Origin: Euwallacea fornicatus | Lineage: Eukaryota > Arthropoda > Insecta > Coleoptera > Curculionidae | DNA: 64,000 bases | Assembly: GCF_040115645.1 (NCBI RefSeq) | Contig: NW_027096050.1 | Span: 1-64,000 of the forward strand | Direction: 5' to 3' | Shown here: positions 36,431 through 48,900 of the stretch, in pieces | How the letters are laid out: each line of letters opens with the position of its first letter | Position numbering within the stretch: the stretch's first letter is position 1 | Translations under genes and position numbers: made by a program | The notes under the pieces: model-generated | The model's database searches: none | What the model was told of the DNA's origin: nothing | What the model saw: the letters and a program-made list of their open reading frames with translations, nothing else

Positions 36431-39400
36431 CTTGGAAATTCATCAAGATGCAATCATGATGTGTTGTGACATCTTCAAAATCTCGTCGAGCTGATTAATG
36501 TGACACTTTGTTTAACAAATTTGGTCCTAATTTGCCGAAGCTATCGAGCTTCAAAGTTTGAAAAGTCACAAAAGTTGGGTGTTTGAGCACATAAAGTACT
36601 ATTTGTCTTGGAAATTCATCAAGAGGCAATCATGATGTGTTGTGTTATTTTAAAGATCTCGTCGAGCTGATTAATTTGACACTTTGTTTAACAAATTTGG
36701 TCCTAATTTACCGAAGTTATCGAGCTTCAAAGTTTGAAAAGTCAAAAAAGTTGTGTGTTTGAGCACATAAAGTACTATTTTTCATGGAAATTCATCAAGA
36801 TGCAATCATGATGTGTTGTGTCATTTTAAAGATCTCGTCGAGCTGATTAATTTGACACTTTGTTTAACAAATTTGGTCCTTATTTGCCAAAGTTATCGAG
36901 CTTCAAAGTTTGAAAAGTCACAAAAGTTGTGTGTTTGAGCACATAAAGTACTATTTTTCATGGAAATTCATCAAGATGCAATCATGATGTGTTGTGTTAT
37001 TTTAAAGATCTCGTCGAGCTGATTAATTTGACACTTTGTTTAACAAATTTGGTCCTAATTTACCGAAGTTATCGAGCTTCTAAGTGTGAAAAGTCATAAA
37101 AGTTGTGTGTTTGAGCACATAAAGTACTATTTTTCATGGAAATTCATCAAGATGCAATCATGATGTGTTGTGTTATTTTAAAGATCTCGTCGAGCTGATT
37201 AATTTGACACTTTGTTTAACAAATTTGGTCCTAATTTACCGAAGTTATCGAGCTTCTAAGTGTGAAAAGTCATAAAAGTTGTGTGTTTGAGCATATAAAG
37301 TACTATTTGTCTTGGAAATTCATCAAGATGCAATCATGATGTGTTGTGACATCTTCAAAATCTCGTCGAGCTGATTAATGTGACACTTTGTTTAACAAAT
37401 TTGGTCCTCATTTGCTGAAGTTATCGATCTACAAAGTGTGAAAAGTCACAAAAGTTTTGTGTTTGAGCACATAAAGTACTATTTTTCATGGAAATTCATC
37501 AAGATGCAATCATGATGTGTTGTGTTATTTTAAAGATCTCGTCGAGCTGATTAATTTGACACTTTGTTTAACAAATTTGGTCCTAATTTACCGAAGTTAT
37601 CGAGCTTCTAAGTGTGAAAAGTCATAAAAGTTGTGTGTTTGAGCACATAAAGTACTATTTTTCATGGAAATTCATCAAGATGCAATCATGATGTGTTGTG
37701 TTATTTTAAAGATCTCGTCGAGCTGATTAATTTGACACTTTGTTTAACAAATTTGGTCCTAATTTACCGAAGTTATCGAGCTTCTAAGTGTGAAAAGTCA
37801 TAAAAGTTGTGTGTTTGAGCATATAAAGTACTATTTGTCTTGGAAATTCATCAAGATGCAATCATGATGTGTTGTGACATCTTCAAAATCTCGTCGAGCT
37901 GATTAATGTGACACTTTGTTTAACAAATTTGGTCCTAATTTACCGAAGTTATCGAGCTTCAAAGTTTGAAAAGTCACAAAAGTTGTGTGTTTGAGCACAT
38001 GAAGTACTATTTTTCATGGAAATTCATCAAGATGCAATCATGATGTGTTGTGTCATTTTAAAGATCTCGTCGAGCTGATTAATTTGACACTTTGTTTTAC
38101 AAATTTGGTCCTTATTTGCCGAAGTTATCGAGCTTCAAAGTTTGAAAAGTCACAAAAGTTTTGTGTTTGAGCACATAAAGTACTATTTTTCATGGAAATT
38201 CATCAAGATGCAATCATGATATGTTGTGTTATTTTAAAGATCTCGTCGTGCTGATTAATTTGACACTTTGTTTAACAAATTTGGTCCTAATTTGCCGAAG
38301 TTATCGAGCTTCAAAGTTTGAAAAGTCACAAAAGTTGGGTGTTTGAGCACATAAAGTACTATTTGTCTTGGAAATTCATCAAGATGCAATCATGATGTGT
38401 TGTGTCATTTTAAAGATCTCGTCGAGCTGATTAATGTGACACTTTGTTTAACAAATTTGGTCCTAATTTGCCGAAGTTATCGAGCTTCAAAGTTTGAAAA
38501 GTCACAAAAGTTGGGTGTTTGAGCACATAAAGTACTATTTGTCTTGGAAATTCATCAAGATGCAATCATGATGTGTTGTGTCATTTTAAAGATCTCGTCG
38601 AGCTGATTAATGTGACACTTTGATTAACAAATTTGGTCCTAATTTGCCGAAGTTATCGAGCTTCAAAGTTTGAAAAGTCACAAAAGTTGGGTGTTTGAGC
38701 ACATAAAGTACTATTTGTCTTGGAAATTCATCAAGATGCAATCATGATGTGTTGTGTCATTTTAAAGATCTCGTCGAGCTGATTAATTTGACACTTTGTT
38801 TAACAAATTTGGTCCTAATTTACCGAAGTTATCGAGCTTCAAAGTTTGAAAAGTCACAAAAGTTGTGTGTTTGAGCACATAAAGTACTATTTTTCATGGA
38901 AATTCATCAAGATGCAATCATGATGTGTTGTGTTATTTTAAAGATCTCGTCGAGCTGATTAATTTGACACTTTGTTTAACAAATTTGGTCCTAATTTACC
39001 GAAGTTATCGAGCTTCTAAGTGTGAAAAGTCATAAAAGTTGGGTGTTTGAGCACATAAAGTACTATTTGTCTTGGAAATTCATCAAGATGCAATCATGAT
39101 GTGTTGTGTCATTTTAAAGATCTCGTCGAGCTGATTAATGTGACACTTTGATTAACAAATTTGGTCCTAATTTGCCGAAGTTATCGAGCTTCAAAGTTTG
39201 AAAAGTCACAAAAGTTGTGTGTTTGAGCACATAAAGTACTATTTTTCATGGAAATTCATCAAGATGCAATCATGATGTTTTGTGTCATTTTAAAGATCTC
39301 GTCGAGCTGATTAATGTGACACTTTGATTAACAAATTTGGTCCTAATTTGCCGAAGTTATCGAGCTTCAAAGTTTGAAAAGTCACAAAAGTTGGGTGTTT

Positions 39401-39950
39401 GAGCACATAAAGTACTATTTGTCTTGGAAATTCATCAAGATGCAATCATGATGTGTTGTGTCATTTTAAAGATCTCGTCGAGCTGATTAATTTGACACTT
39501 TGTTTAACAAATTTGGTCCTAATTTACCGAAGTTATCGAGCTTCAAAGTTTGAAAAGTCACAAAAGTTGTGTGTTTGAGCACATAAAGTACTATTTTTCA
39601 TGGAAATTCATCAAGATGCAATCATGATGTGTTGTGTTATTTTAAAGATCTCGTCGTGCTGATTAATTTGACACTTTGTTTAACAAATTTGGTCCTAATT
39701 TGCCGAAGTTATCGAGCTTCAAAGTTTGAAAAGTCACAAAAGTTGGGTGTTTGAGCACATAAAGTACTATTTTTCATGGAAATTCATCAAGATGCAATCA
39801 TGATGTGTTGTGTCATTTTAAAGGTCTCTTCGAGCTGATTAATTTGACACTTTGTTTAACAAATTTGGTTCTCATTTGCCGAAGTTATCGAGCTTCAAAG
39901 TTTGAAAAGTCATAAAAGTTGTGTGTTTGAGCAAATAAAGTACTATTTGT
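36431..39950. repeat. 20-monomer higher-order unit, copy 1 (3,520 bp)
   Basis: Class order: D G K H H D/I H H D' L M Q J P H J J P N E. The E monomer before each of the three tandem copies carries gagcaaataaag (36255, 39775, 43119), a variant not seen elsewhere, and the first D has gaagctatcg. These markers confirm the register. Confidence 0.9.
37311..37486 (+). repeat. Hybrid D/I monomer
   Basis: The 5' part is class D (inverted m41-51 segment, tgtgac) and the 3' part is class I (cctcatttgctg, cgatctac, ttttgtg). The switch lies between 37380 and 37409, spanning the first dyad. Identical hybrids at 40831 and 44175 show that it formed once and was then copied with the unit. Confidence 0.85.
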
Positions 39951-42900
39951 CTTGGAAATTCATCAAGATGCAATCATGATGTGTTGTGACATCTTCAAAA
40001 TCTCGTCGAGCTGATTAATGTGACACTTTGTTTAACAAATTTGGTCCTAATTTGCCGAAGCTATCGAGCTTCAAAGTTTGAAAAGTCACAAAAGTTGGGT
40101 GTTTGAGCACATAAAGTACTATTTGTCTTGGAAATTCATCAAGAGGCAATCATGATGTGTTGTGTTATTTTAAAGATCTCGTCGAGCTGATTAATTTGAC
40201 ACTTTGTTTAACAAATTTGGTCCTAATTTACCGAAGTTATCGAGCTTCAAAGTTTGAAAAGTCAAAAAAGTTGTGTGTTTGAGCACATAAAGTACTATTT
40301 TTCATGGAAATTCATCAAGATGCAATCATGATGTGTTGTGTCATTTTAAAGATCTCGTCGAGCTGATTAATTTGACACTTTGTTTAACAAATTTGGTCCT
40401 TATTTGCCAAAGTTATCGAGCTTCAAAGTTTGAAAAGTCACAAAAGTTGTGTGTTTGAGCACATAAAGTACTATTTTTCATGGAAATTCATCAAGATGCA
40501 ATCATGATGTGTTGTGTTATTTTAAAGATCTCGTCGAGCTGATTAATTTGACACTTTGTTTAACAAATTTGGTCCTAATTTACCGAAGTTATCGAGCTTC
40601 TAAGTGTGAAAAGTCATAAAAGTTGTGTGTTTGAGCACATAAAGTACTATTTTTCATGGAAATTCATCAAGATGCAATCATGATGTGTTGTGTTATTTTA
40701 AAGATCTCGTCGAGCTGATTAATTTGACACTTTGTTTAACAAATTTGGTCCTAATTTACCGAAGTTATCGAGCTTCTAAGTGTGAAAAGTCATAAAAGTT
40801 GTGTGTTTGAGCATATAAAGTACTATTTGTCTTGGAAATTCATCAAGATGCAATCATGATGTGTTGTGACATCTTCAAAATCTCGTCGAGCTGATTAATG
40901 TGACACTTTGTTTAACAAATTTGGTCCTCATTTGCTGAAGTTATCGATCTACAAAGTGTGAAAAGTCACAAAAGTTTTGTGTTTGAGCACATAAAGTACT
41001 ATTTTTCATGGAAATTCATCAAGATGCAATCATGATGTGTTGTGTTATTTTAAAGATCTCGTCGAGCTGATTAATTTGACACTTTGTTTAACAAATTTGG
41101 TCCTAATTTACCGAAGTTATCGAGCTTCTAAGTGTGAAAAGTCATAAAAGTTGTGTGTTTGAGCACATAAAGTACTATTTGTCTTGGAAATTCATCAAGA
41201 TGCAATCATGATGTGTTGTGACATCTTCAAAATCTCGTCGAGCTGATTAATGTGACACTTTGTTTAACAAATTTGGTCCTAATTTACCGAAGTTATCGAG
41301 CTTCAAAGTTTGAAAAGTCACAAAAGTTGTGTGTTTGAGCACATGAAGTACTATTTTTCATGGAAATTCATCAAGATGCAATCATGATGTGTTGTGTCAT
41401 TTTAAAGATCTCGTCGAGCTGATTAATTTGACACTTTGTTTTACAAATTTGGTCCTTATTTGCCGAAGTTATCGAGCTTCAAAGTTTGAAAAGTCACAAA
41501 AGTTTTGTGTTTGAGCACATAAAGTACTATTTTTCATGGAAATTCATCAAGATGCAATCATGATATGTTGTGTTATTTTAAAGATCTCGTCGTGCTGATT
41601 AATTTGACACTTTGTTTAACAAATTTGGTCCTAATTTGCCGAAGTTATCGAGCTTCAAAGTTTGAAAAGTCACAAAAGTTGGGTGTTTGAGCACATAAAG
41701 TACTATTTGTCTTGGAAATTCATCAAGATGCAATCATGATGTGTTGTGTCATTTTAAAGATCTCGTCGAGCTGATTAATGTGACACTTTGTTTAACAAAT
41801 TTGGTCCTAATTTGCCGAAGTTATCGAGCTTCAAAGTTTGAAAAGTCACAAAAGTTGGGTGTTTGAGCACATAAAGTACTATTTGTCTTGGAAATTCATC
41901 AAGATGCAATCATGATGTGTTGTGTCATTTTAAAGATCTCGTCGAGCTGATTAATGTGACACTTTGATTAACAAATTTGGTCCTAATTTGCCGAAGTTAT
42001 CGAGCTTCAAAGTTTGAAAAGTCACAAAAGTTGGGTGTTTGAGCACATAAAGTACTATTTGTCTTGGAAATTCATCAAGATGCAATCATGATGTGTTGTG
42101 TCATTTTAAAGATCTCGTCGAGCTGATTAATTTGACACTTTGTTTAACAAATTTGGTCCTAATTTACCGAAGTTATCGAGCTTCAAAGTTTGAAAAGTCA
42201 CAAAAGTTGTGTGTTTGAGCACATAAAGTACTATTTTTCATGGAAATTCATCAAGATGCAATCATGATGTGTTGTGTTATTTTAAAGATCTCGTCGAGCT
42301 GATTAATTTGACACTTTGTTTAACAAATTTGGTCCTAATTTACCGAAGTTATCGAGCTTCTAAGTGTGAAAAGTCATAAAAGTTGGGTGTTTGAGCACAT
42401 AAAGTACTATTTGTCTTGGAAATTCATCAAGATGCAATCATGATGTGTTGTGTCATTTTAAAGATCTCGTCGAGCTGATTAATGTGACACTTTGATTAAC
42501 AAATTTGGTCCTAATTTGCCGAAGTTATCGAGCTTCAAAGTTTGAAAAGTCACAAAAGTTGTGTGTTTGAGCACATAAAGTACTATTTTTCATGGAAATT
42601 CATCAAGATGCAATCATGATGTTTTGTGTCATTTTAAAGATCTCGTCGAGCTGATTAATGTGACACTTTGATTAACAAATTTGTTCCTAATTTGCCGAAG
42701 TTATCGAGCTTCAAAGTTTGAAAAGTCACAAAAGTTGGGTGTTTGAGCACATAAAGTACTATTTGTCTTGGAAATTCATCAAGATGCAATCATGATGTGT
42801 TGTGTCATTTTAAAGATCTCGTCGAGCTGATTAATTTGACACTTTGTTTAACAAATTTGGTCCTAATTTACCGAAGTTATCGAGCTTCAAAGTTTGAAAA

Positions 42901-43294
42901 GTCACAAAAGTTGTGTGTTTGAGCACATAAAGTACTATTTTTCATGGAAATTCATCAAGATGCAATCATGATGTGTTGTGTTATTTTAAAGATCTCGTCG
43001 TGCTGATTAATTTGACACTTTGTTTAACAAATTTGGTCCTAATTTGCCGAAGTTATCGAGCTTCAAAGTTTGAAAAGTCACAAAAGTTGGGTGTTTGAGC
43101 ACATAAAGTACTATTTTTCATGGAAATTCATCAAGATGCAATCATGATGTGTTGTGTCATTTTAAAGGTCTCTTCGAGCTGATTAATTTGACACTTTGTT
43201 TAACAAATTTGGTTCTCATTTGCCGAAGTTATCGAGCTTCAAAGTTTGAAAAGTCATAAAAGTTGTGTGTTTGAGCAAATAAAGTACTATTTGT
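39951..43294. repeat. 19-monomer version of the unit, copy 2 (3,344 bp)
   Basis: Same order as 36431-39950 but with one H fewer between the D/I hybrid and D' (41007 is followed directly by 41183). A private ttgttcc (t at 42684) replaces ttggtcc in its gttttgtg J monomer. Confidence 0.9.
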
Positions 43295-45934
43295 CTTGGA
43301 AATTCATCAAGATGCAATCATGATGTGTTGTGACATCTTCAAAATCTCGTCGAGCTGATTAATGTGACACTTTGTTTAACAAATTTGGTCCTAATTTGCC
43401 GAAGCTATCGAGCTTCAAAGTTTGAAAAGTCACAAAAGTTGGGTGTTTGAGCACATAAAGTACTATTTGTCTTGGAAATTCATCAAGAGGCAATCATGAT
43501 GTGTTGTGTTATTTTAAAGATCTCGTCGAGCTGATTAATTTGACACTTTGTTTAACAAATTTGGTCCTAATTTACCGAAGTTATCGAGCTTCAAAGTTTG
43601 AAAAGTCAAAAAAGTTGTGTGTTTGAGCACATAAAGTACTATTTTTCATGGAAATTCATCAAGATGCAATCATGATGTGTTGTGTCATTTTAAAGATCTC
43701 GTCGAGCTGATTAATTTGACACTTTGTTTAACAAATTTGGTCCTTATTTGCCAAAGTTATCGAGCTTCAAAGTTTGAAAAGTCACAAAAGTTGTGTGTTT
43801 GAGCACATAAAGTACTATTTTTCATGGAAATTCATCAAGATGCAATCATGATGTGTTGTGTTATTTTAAAGATCTCGTCGAGCTGATTAATTTGACACTT
43901 TGTTTAACAAATTTGGTCCTAATTTACCGAAGTTATCGAGCTTCTAAGTGTGAAAAGTCATAAAAGTTGTGTGTTTGAGCACATAAAGTACTATTTTTCA
44001 TGGAAATTCATCAAGATGCAATCATGATGTGTTGTGTTATTTTAAAGATCTCGTCGAGCTGATTAATTTGACACTTTGTTTAACAAATTTGGTCCTAATT
44101 TACCGAAGTTATCGAGCTTCTAAGTGTGAAAAGTCATAAAAGTTGTGTGTTTGAGCATATAAAGTACTATTTGTCTTGGAAATTCATCAAGATGCAATCA
44201 TGATGTGTTGTGACATCTTCAAAATCTCGTCGAGCTGATTAATGTGACACTTTGTTTAACAAATTTGGTCCTCATTTGCTGAAGTTATCGATCTACAAAG
44301 TGTGAAAAGTCACAAAAGTTTTGTGTTTGAGCACATAAAGTACTATTTTTCATGGAAATTCATCAAGATGCAATCATGATGTGTTGTGTTATTTTAAAGA
44401 TCTCGTCGAGCTGATTAATTTGACACTTTGTTTAACAAATTTGGTCCTAATTTACCGAAGTTATCGAGCTTCTAAGTGTGAAAAGTCATAAAAGTTGTGT
44501 GTTTGAGCACATAAAGTACTATTTTTCATGGAAATTCATCAAGATGCAATCATGATGTGTTGTGTTATTTTAAAGATCTCGTCGAGCTGATTAATTTGAC
44601 ACTTTGTTTAACAAATTTGGTCCTAATTTACCGAAGTTATCGAGCTTCTAAGTGTGAAAAGTCATAAAAGTTGTGTGTTTGAGCATATAAAGTACTATTT
44701 GTCTTGGAAATTCATCAAGATGCAATCATGATGTGTTGTGACATCTTCAAAATCTCGTCGAGCTGATTAATGTGACACTTTGTTTAACAAATTTGGTCCT
44801 AATTTACCGAAGTTATCGAGCTTCAAAGTTTGAAAAGTCACAAAAGTTGTGTGTTTGAGCACATGAAGTACTATTTTTCATGGAAATTCATCAAGATGCA
44901 ATCATGATGTGTTGTGTCATTTTAAAGATCTCGTCGAGCTGATTAATTTGACACTTTGTTTTACAAATTTGGTCCTTATTTGCCGAAGTTATCGAGCTTC
45001 AAAGTTTGAAAAGTCACAAAAGTTTTGTGTTTGAGCACATAAAGTACTATTTTTCATGGAAATTCATCAAGATGCAATCATGATATGTTGTGTTATTTTA
45101 AAGATCTCGTCGTGCTGATTAATTTGACACTTTGTTTAACAAATTTGGTCCTAATTTGCCGAAGTTATCGAGCTTCAAAGTTTGAAAAGTCACAAAAGTT
45201 GGGTGTTTGAGCACATAAAGTACTATTTGTCTTGGAAATTCATCAAGATGCAATCATGATGTGTTGTGTCATTTTAAAGATCTCGTCGAGCTGATTAATG
45301 TGACACTTTGTTTAACAAATTTGGTCCTAATTTGCCGAAGTTATCGAGCTTCAAAGTTTGAAAAGTCACAAAAGTTGGGTGTTTGAGCACATAAAGTACT
45401 ATTTGTCTTGGAAATTCATCAAGATGCAATCATGATGTGTTGTGTCATTTTAAAGATCTCGTCGAGCTGATTAATTTGACACTTTGTTTAACAAATTTGG
45501 TCCTAATTTACCGAAGTTATCGAGCTTCAAAGTTTGAAAAGTCACAAAAGTTGTGTGTTTGAGCACATAAAGTACTATTTTTCATGGAAATTCATCAAGA
45601 TGCAATCATGATGTGTTGTGTTATTTTAAAGATCTCGTCGTGCTGATTAATTTGACACTTTGTTTAACAAATTTGGTCCTAATTTGCCGAAGTTATCGAG
45701 CTTCAAAGTTTGAAAAGTCACAAAAGTTGGGTGTTTGAGCACATAAAGTACTATTTTTCATGGAAATTCATCAAGATGCAATCATGATGTGTTGTGTCAT
45801 TTTAAAGGTCTCTTCGAGCTGATTAATTTGACACTTTGTTTAACAAATTTGGTTCTCATTTGCCGAAGTTATCGAGCTTCAAAGTTTGAAAAGTCATAAA
45901 AGTTGTGTGTTTGAGCATATAAAGTACTATTTGT
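43295..45934. repeat. 15-monomer version of the unit, copy 3 (2,640 bp)
   Basis: Order: D G K H H D/I H H D' L M Q P N E. It keeps both H monomers as in copy 1, but the five-monomer stretch J-P-H-J-J between Q and P is missing. Its final E has the normal gcatat end. The loss is a whole number of monomers. Confidence 0.88.
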
Positions 45935-48900
45935 CTTGGAAATTCATCAAGATGCAATCATGATGTGTTGTGACATCTTCAAAATCTCGTCGAGCTGATT
46001 AATGTGACACTTTGTTTAACAAATTTGGTCCTAATTTGCCGAAGCTATCGAGCTTCAAAGTTTGAAAAGTCACAAAAGTTGGGTGTTTGAGCACATAAAG
46101 TACTATTTGTCTTGGAAATTCATCAAGAGGCAATCATGATGTGTTGTGTTATTTTAAAGATCTCGTCGAGCTGATTAATTTGACACTTTGTTTAACAAAT
46201 TTGGTCCTAATTTACCGAAGTTATCGAGCTTCAAAGTTTGAAAAGTCAAAAAAGTTGTGTGTTTGAGCACATAAAGTACTATTTGTCTTGGAAATTCATC
46301 AAGATGCAATCATGATGTGTTGTGTCATTTTAAAGATCTCGTCGAGCTGATTAATTTGACACTTTGTTTAACAAATTTGGTCCTCATTTGCTGAAGTTAT
46401 CGATCTACAAAGTGTGAAAAGTCACAAAAGTTTTGTGTTTGAGCACATAAAGTACTATTTTTCATGGAAATTCATCAAGATGCAATCATGATGTGTTGTG
46501 TCATTTTAAAGGTCTCTTCGAGCTGATTAATTTGACACTTTGTTTAACAAATTTGGTTCTCATTTGCCGAAGTTATCGAGCTTCAAAGTTTGAAAAGTCA
46601 TAAAAGTTGTGTGTTTGAGCATATAAAGTACTATTTGTCTTGGAAATTCATCAAGATGCAATCATGATGTGTTGTGACATCTTCAAAATCTCGTCGAGCT
46701 GATTAATGTGACACTTTGTTTAACAAATTTGGTCCTAATTTGCCGAAGCTATCGAGCTTCAAAGTTTGAAAAGTCACAAAAGTTGGGTGTTTGAGCACAT
46801 AAAGTACTATTTGTCTTGGAAATTCATCAAGAGGCAATCATGATGTGTTGTGTTATTTTAAAGATCTCGTCGAGCTGATTAATTTGACACTTTGTTTAAC
46901 AAATTTGGTCCTAATTTACCGAAGTTATCGAGCTTCAAAGTTTGAAAAGTCAAAAAAGTTGTGTGTTTGAGCACATAAAGTACTATTTTTCATGGAAATT
47001 CATCAAGATGCAATCATGATGTGTTGTGTCATTTTAAAGATCTCGTCGAGCTGATTAATTTGACACTTTGTTTAACAAATTTGGTCCTTATTTGCCAAAG
47101 TTATCGAGCTTCAAAGTTTGAAAAGTCACAAAAGTTGTGTGTTTGAGCACATAAAGTACTATTTTTCATGGAAATTCATCAAGATGCAATCATGATGTGT
47201 TGTGTTATTTTAAAGATCTCGTCGAGCTGATTAATTTGACACTTTGTTTAACAAATTTGGTCCTAATTTACCGAAGTTATCGAGCTTCTAAGTGTGAAAA
47301 GTCATAAAAGTTGTGTGTTTGAGCATATAAAGTACTATTTGTCTTGGAAATTCATCAAGATGCAATCATGATGTGTTGTGACATCTTCAAAATCTCGTCG
47401 AGCTGATTAATGTGACACTTTGTTTAACAAATTTGGTCCTAATTTACCGAAGTTATCGAGCTTCAAAGTTTGAAAAGTCACAAAAGTTGTGTGTTTGAGC
47501 ACATGAAGTACTATTTTTCATGGAAATTCATCAAGATGCAATCATGATGTGTTGTGTCATTTTAAAGATCTCGTCGAGCTGATTAATTTGACACTTTGTT
47601 TTACAAATTTGGTCCTTATTTGCCGAAGTTATCGAGCTTCAAAGTTTGAAAAGTCACAAAAGTTTTGTGTTTGAGCACATAAAGTACTATTTTTCATGGA
47701 AATTCATCAAGATGCAATCATGATATGTTGTGTTATTTTAAAGATCTCGTCGTGCTGATTAATTTGACACTTTGTTTAACAAATTTGGTCCTAATTTGCC
47801 GAAGTTATCGAGCTTCAAAGTTTGAAAAGTCACAAAAGTTGGGTGTTTGAGCACATAAAGTACTATTTGTCTTGGAAATTCATCAAGATGCAATCATGAT
47901 GTGTTGTGTCATTTTAAAGATCTCGTCGAGCTGATTAATGTGACACTTTGATTAACAAATTTGGTCCTAATTTGCCGAAGTTATCGAGCTTCAAAGTTTG
48001 AAAAGTCACAAAAGTTGTGTGTTTGAGCACATAAAGTACTATTTTTCATGGAAATTCATCAAGATGCAATCATGATGTTTTGTGTCATTTTAAAGATCTC
48101 GTCGAGCTGATTAATGTGACACTTTGATTAACAAATTTGGTCCTAATTTGCCGAAGTTATCGAGCTTCAAAGTTTGAAAAGTCACAAAAGTTGGGTGTTT
48201 GAGCACATAAAGTACTATTTGTCTTGGAAATTCATCAAGATGCAATCATGATGTGTTGTGTCATTTTAAAGATCTCGTCGAGCTGATTAATTTGACACTT
48301 TGTTTAACAAATTTGGTCCTAATTTACCGAAGTTATCGAGCTTCAAAGTTTGAAAAGTCACAAAAGTTGTGTGTTTGAGCACATAAAGTACTATTTTTCA
48401 TGGAAATTCATCAAGATGCAATCATGATGTGTTGTGTTATTTTAAAGATCTCGTCGTGCTGATTAATTTGACACTTTGTTTAACAAATTTGGTCCTAATT
48501 TGCCGAAGTTATCGAGCTTCAAAGTTTGAAAAGTCACAAAAGTTGGGTGTTTGAGCACATAAAGTACTATTTTTCATGGAAATTCATCAAGATGCAATCA
48601 TGATGTGTTGTGTCATTTTAAAGGTCTCTTCGAGCTGATTAATTTGACACTTTGTTTAACAAATTTGGTTCTCATTTGCCGAAGTTATCGAGCTTCAAAG
48701 TTTGAAAAGTCATAAAAGTTGTGTGTTTGAGCATATAAAGTACTATTTGTCTTGGAAATTCATCAAGATGCAATCATGATGTGTTGTGACATCTTCAAAA
48801 TCTCGTCGAGCTGATTAATGTGACACTTTGTTTAACAAATTTGGTCCTAATTTGCCGAAGCTATCGAGCTTCAAAGTTTGAAAAGTCACAAAAGTTGGGT

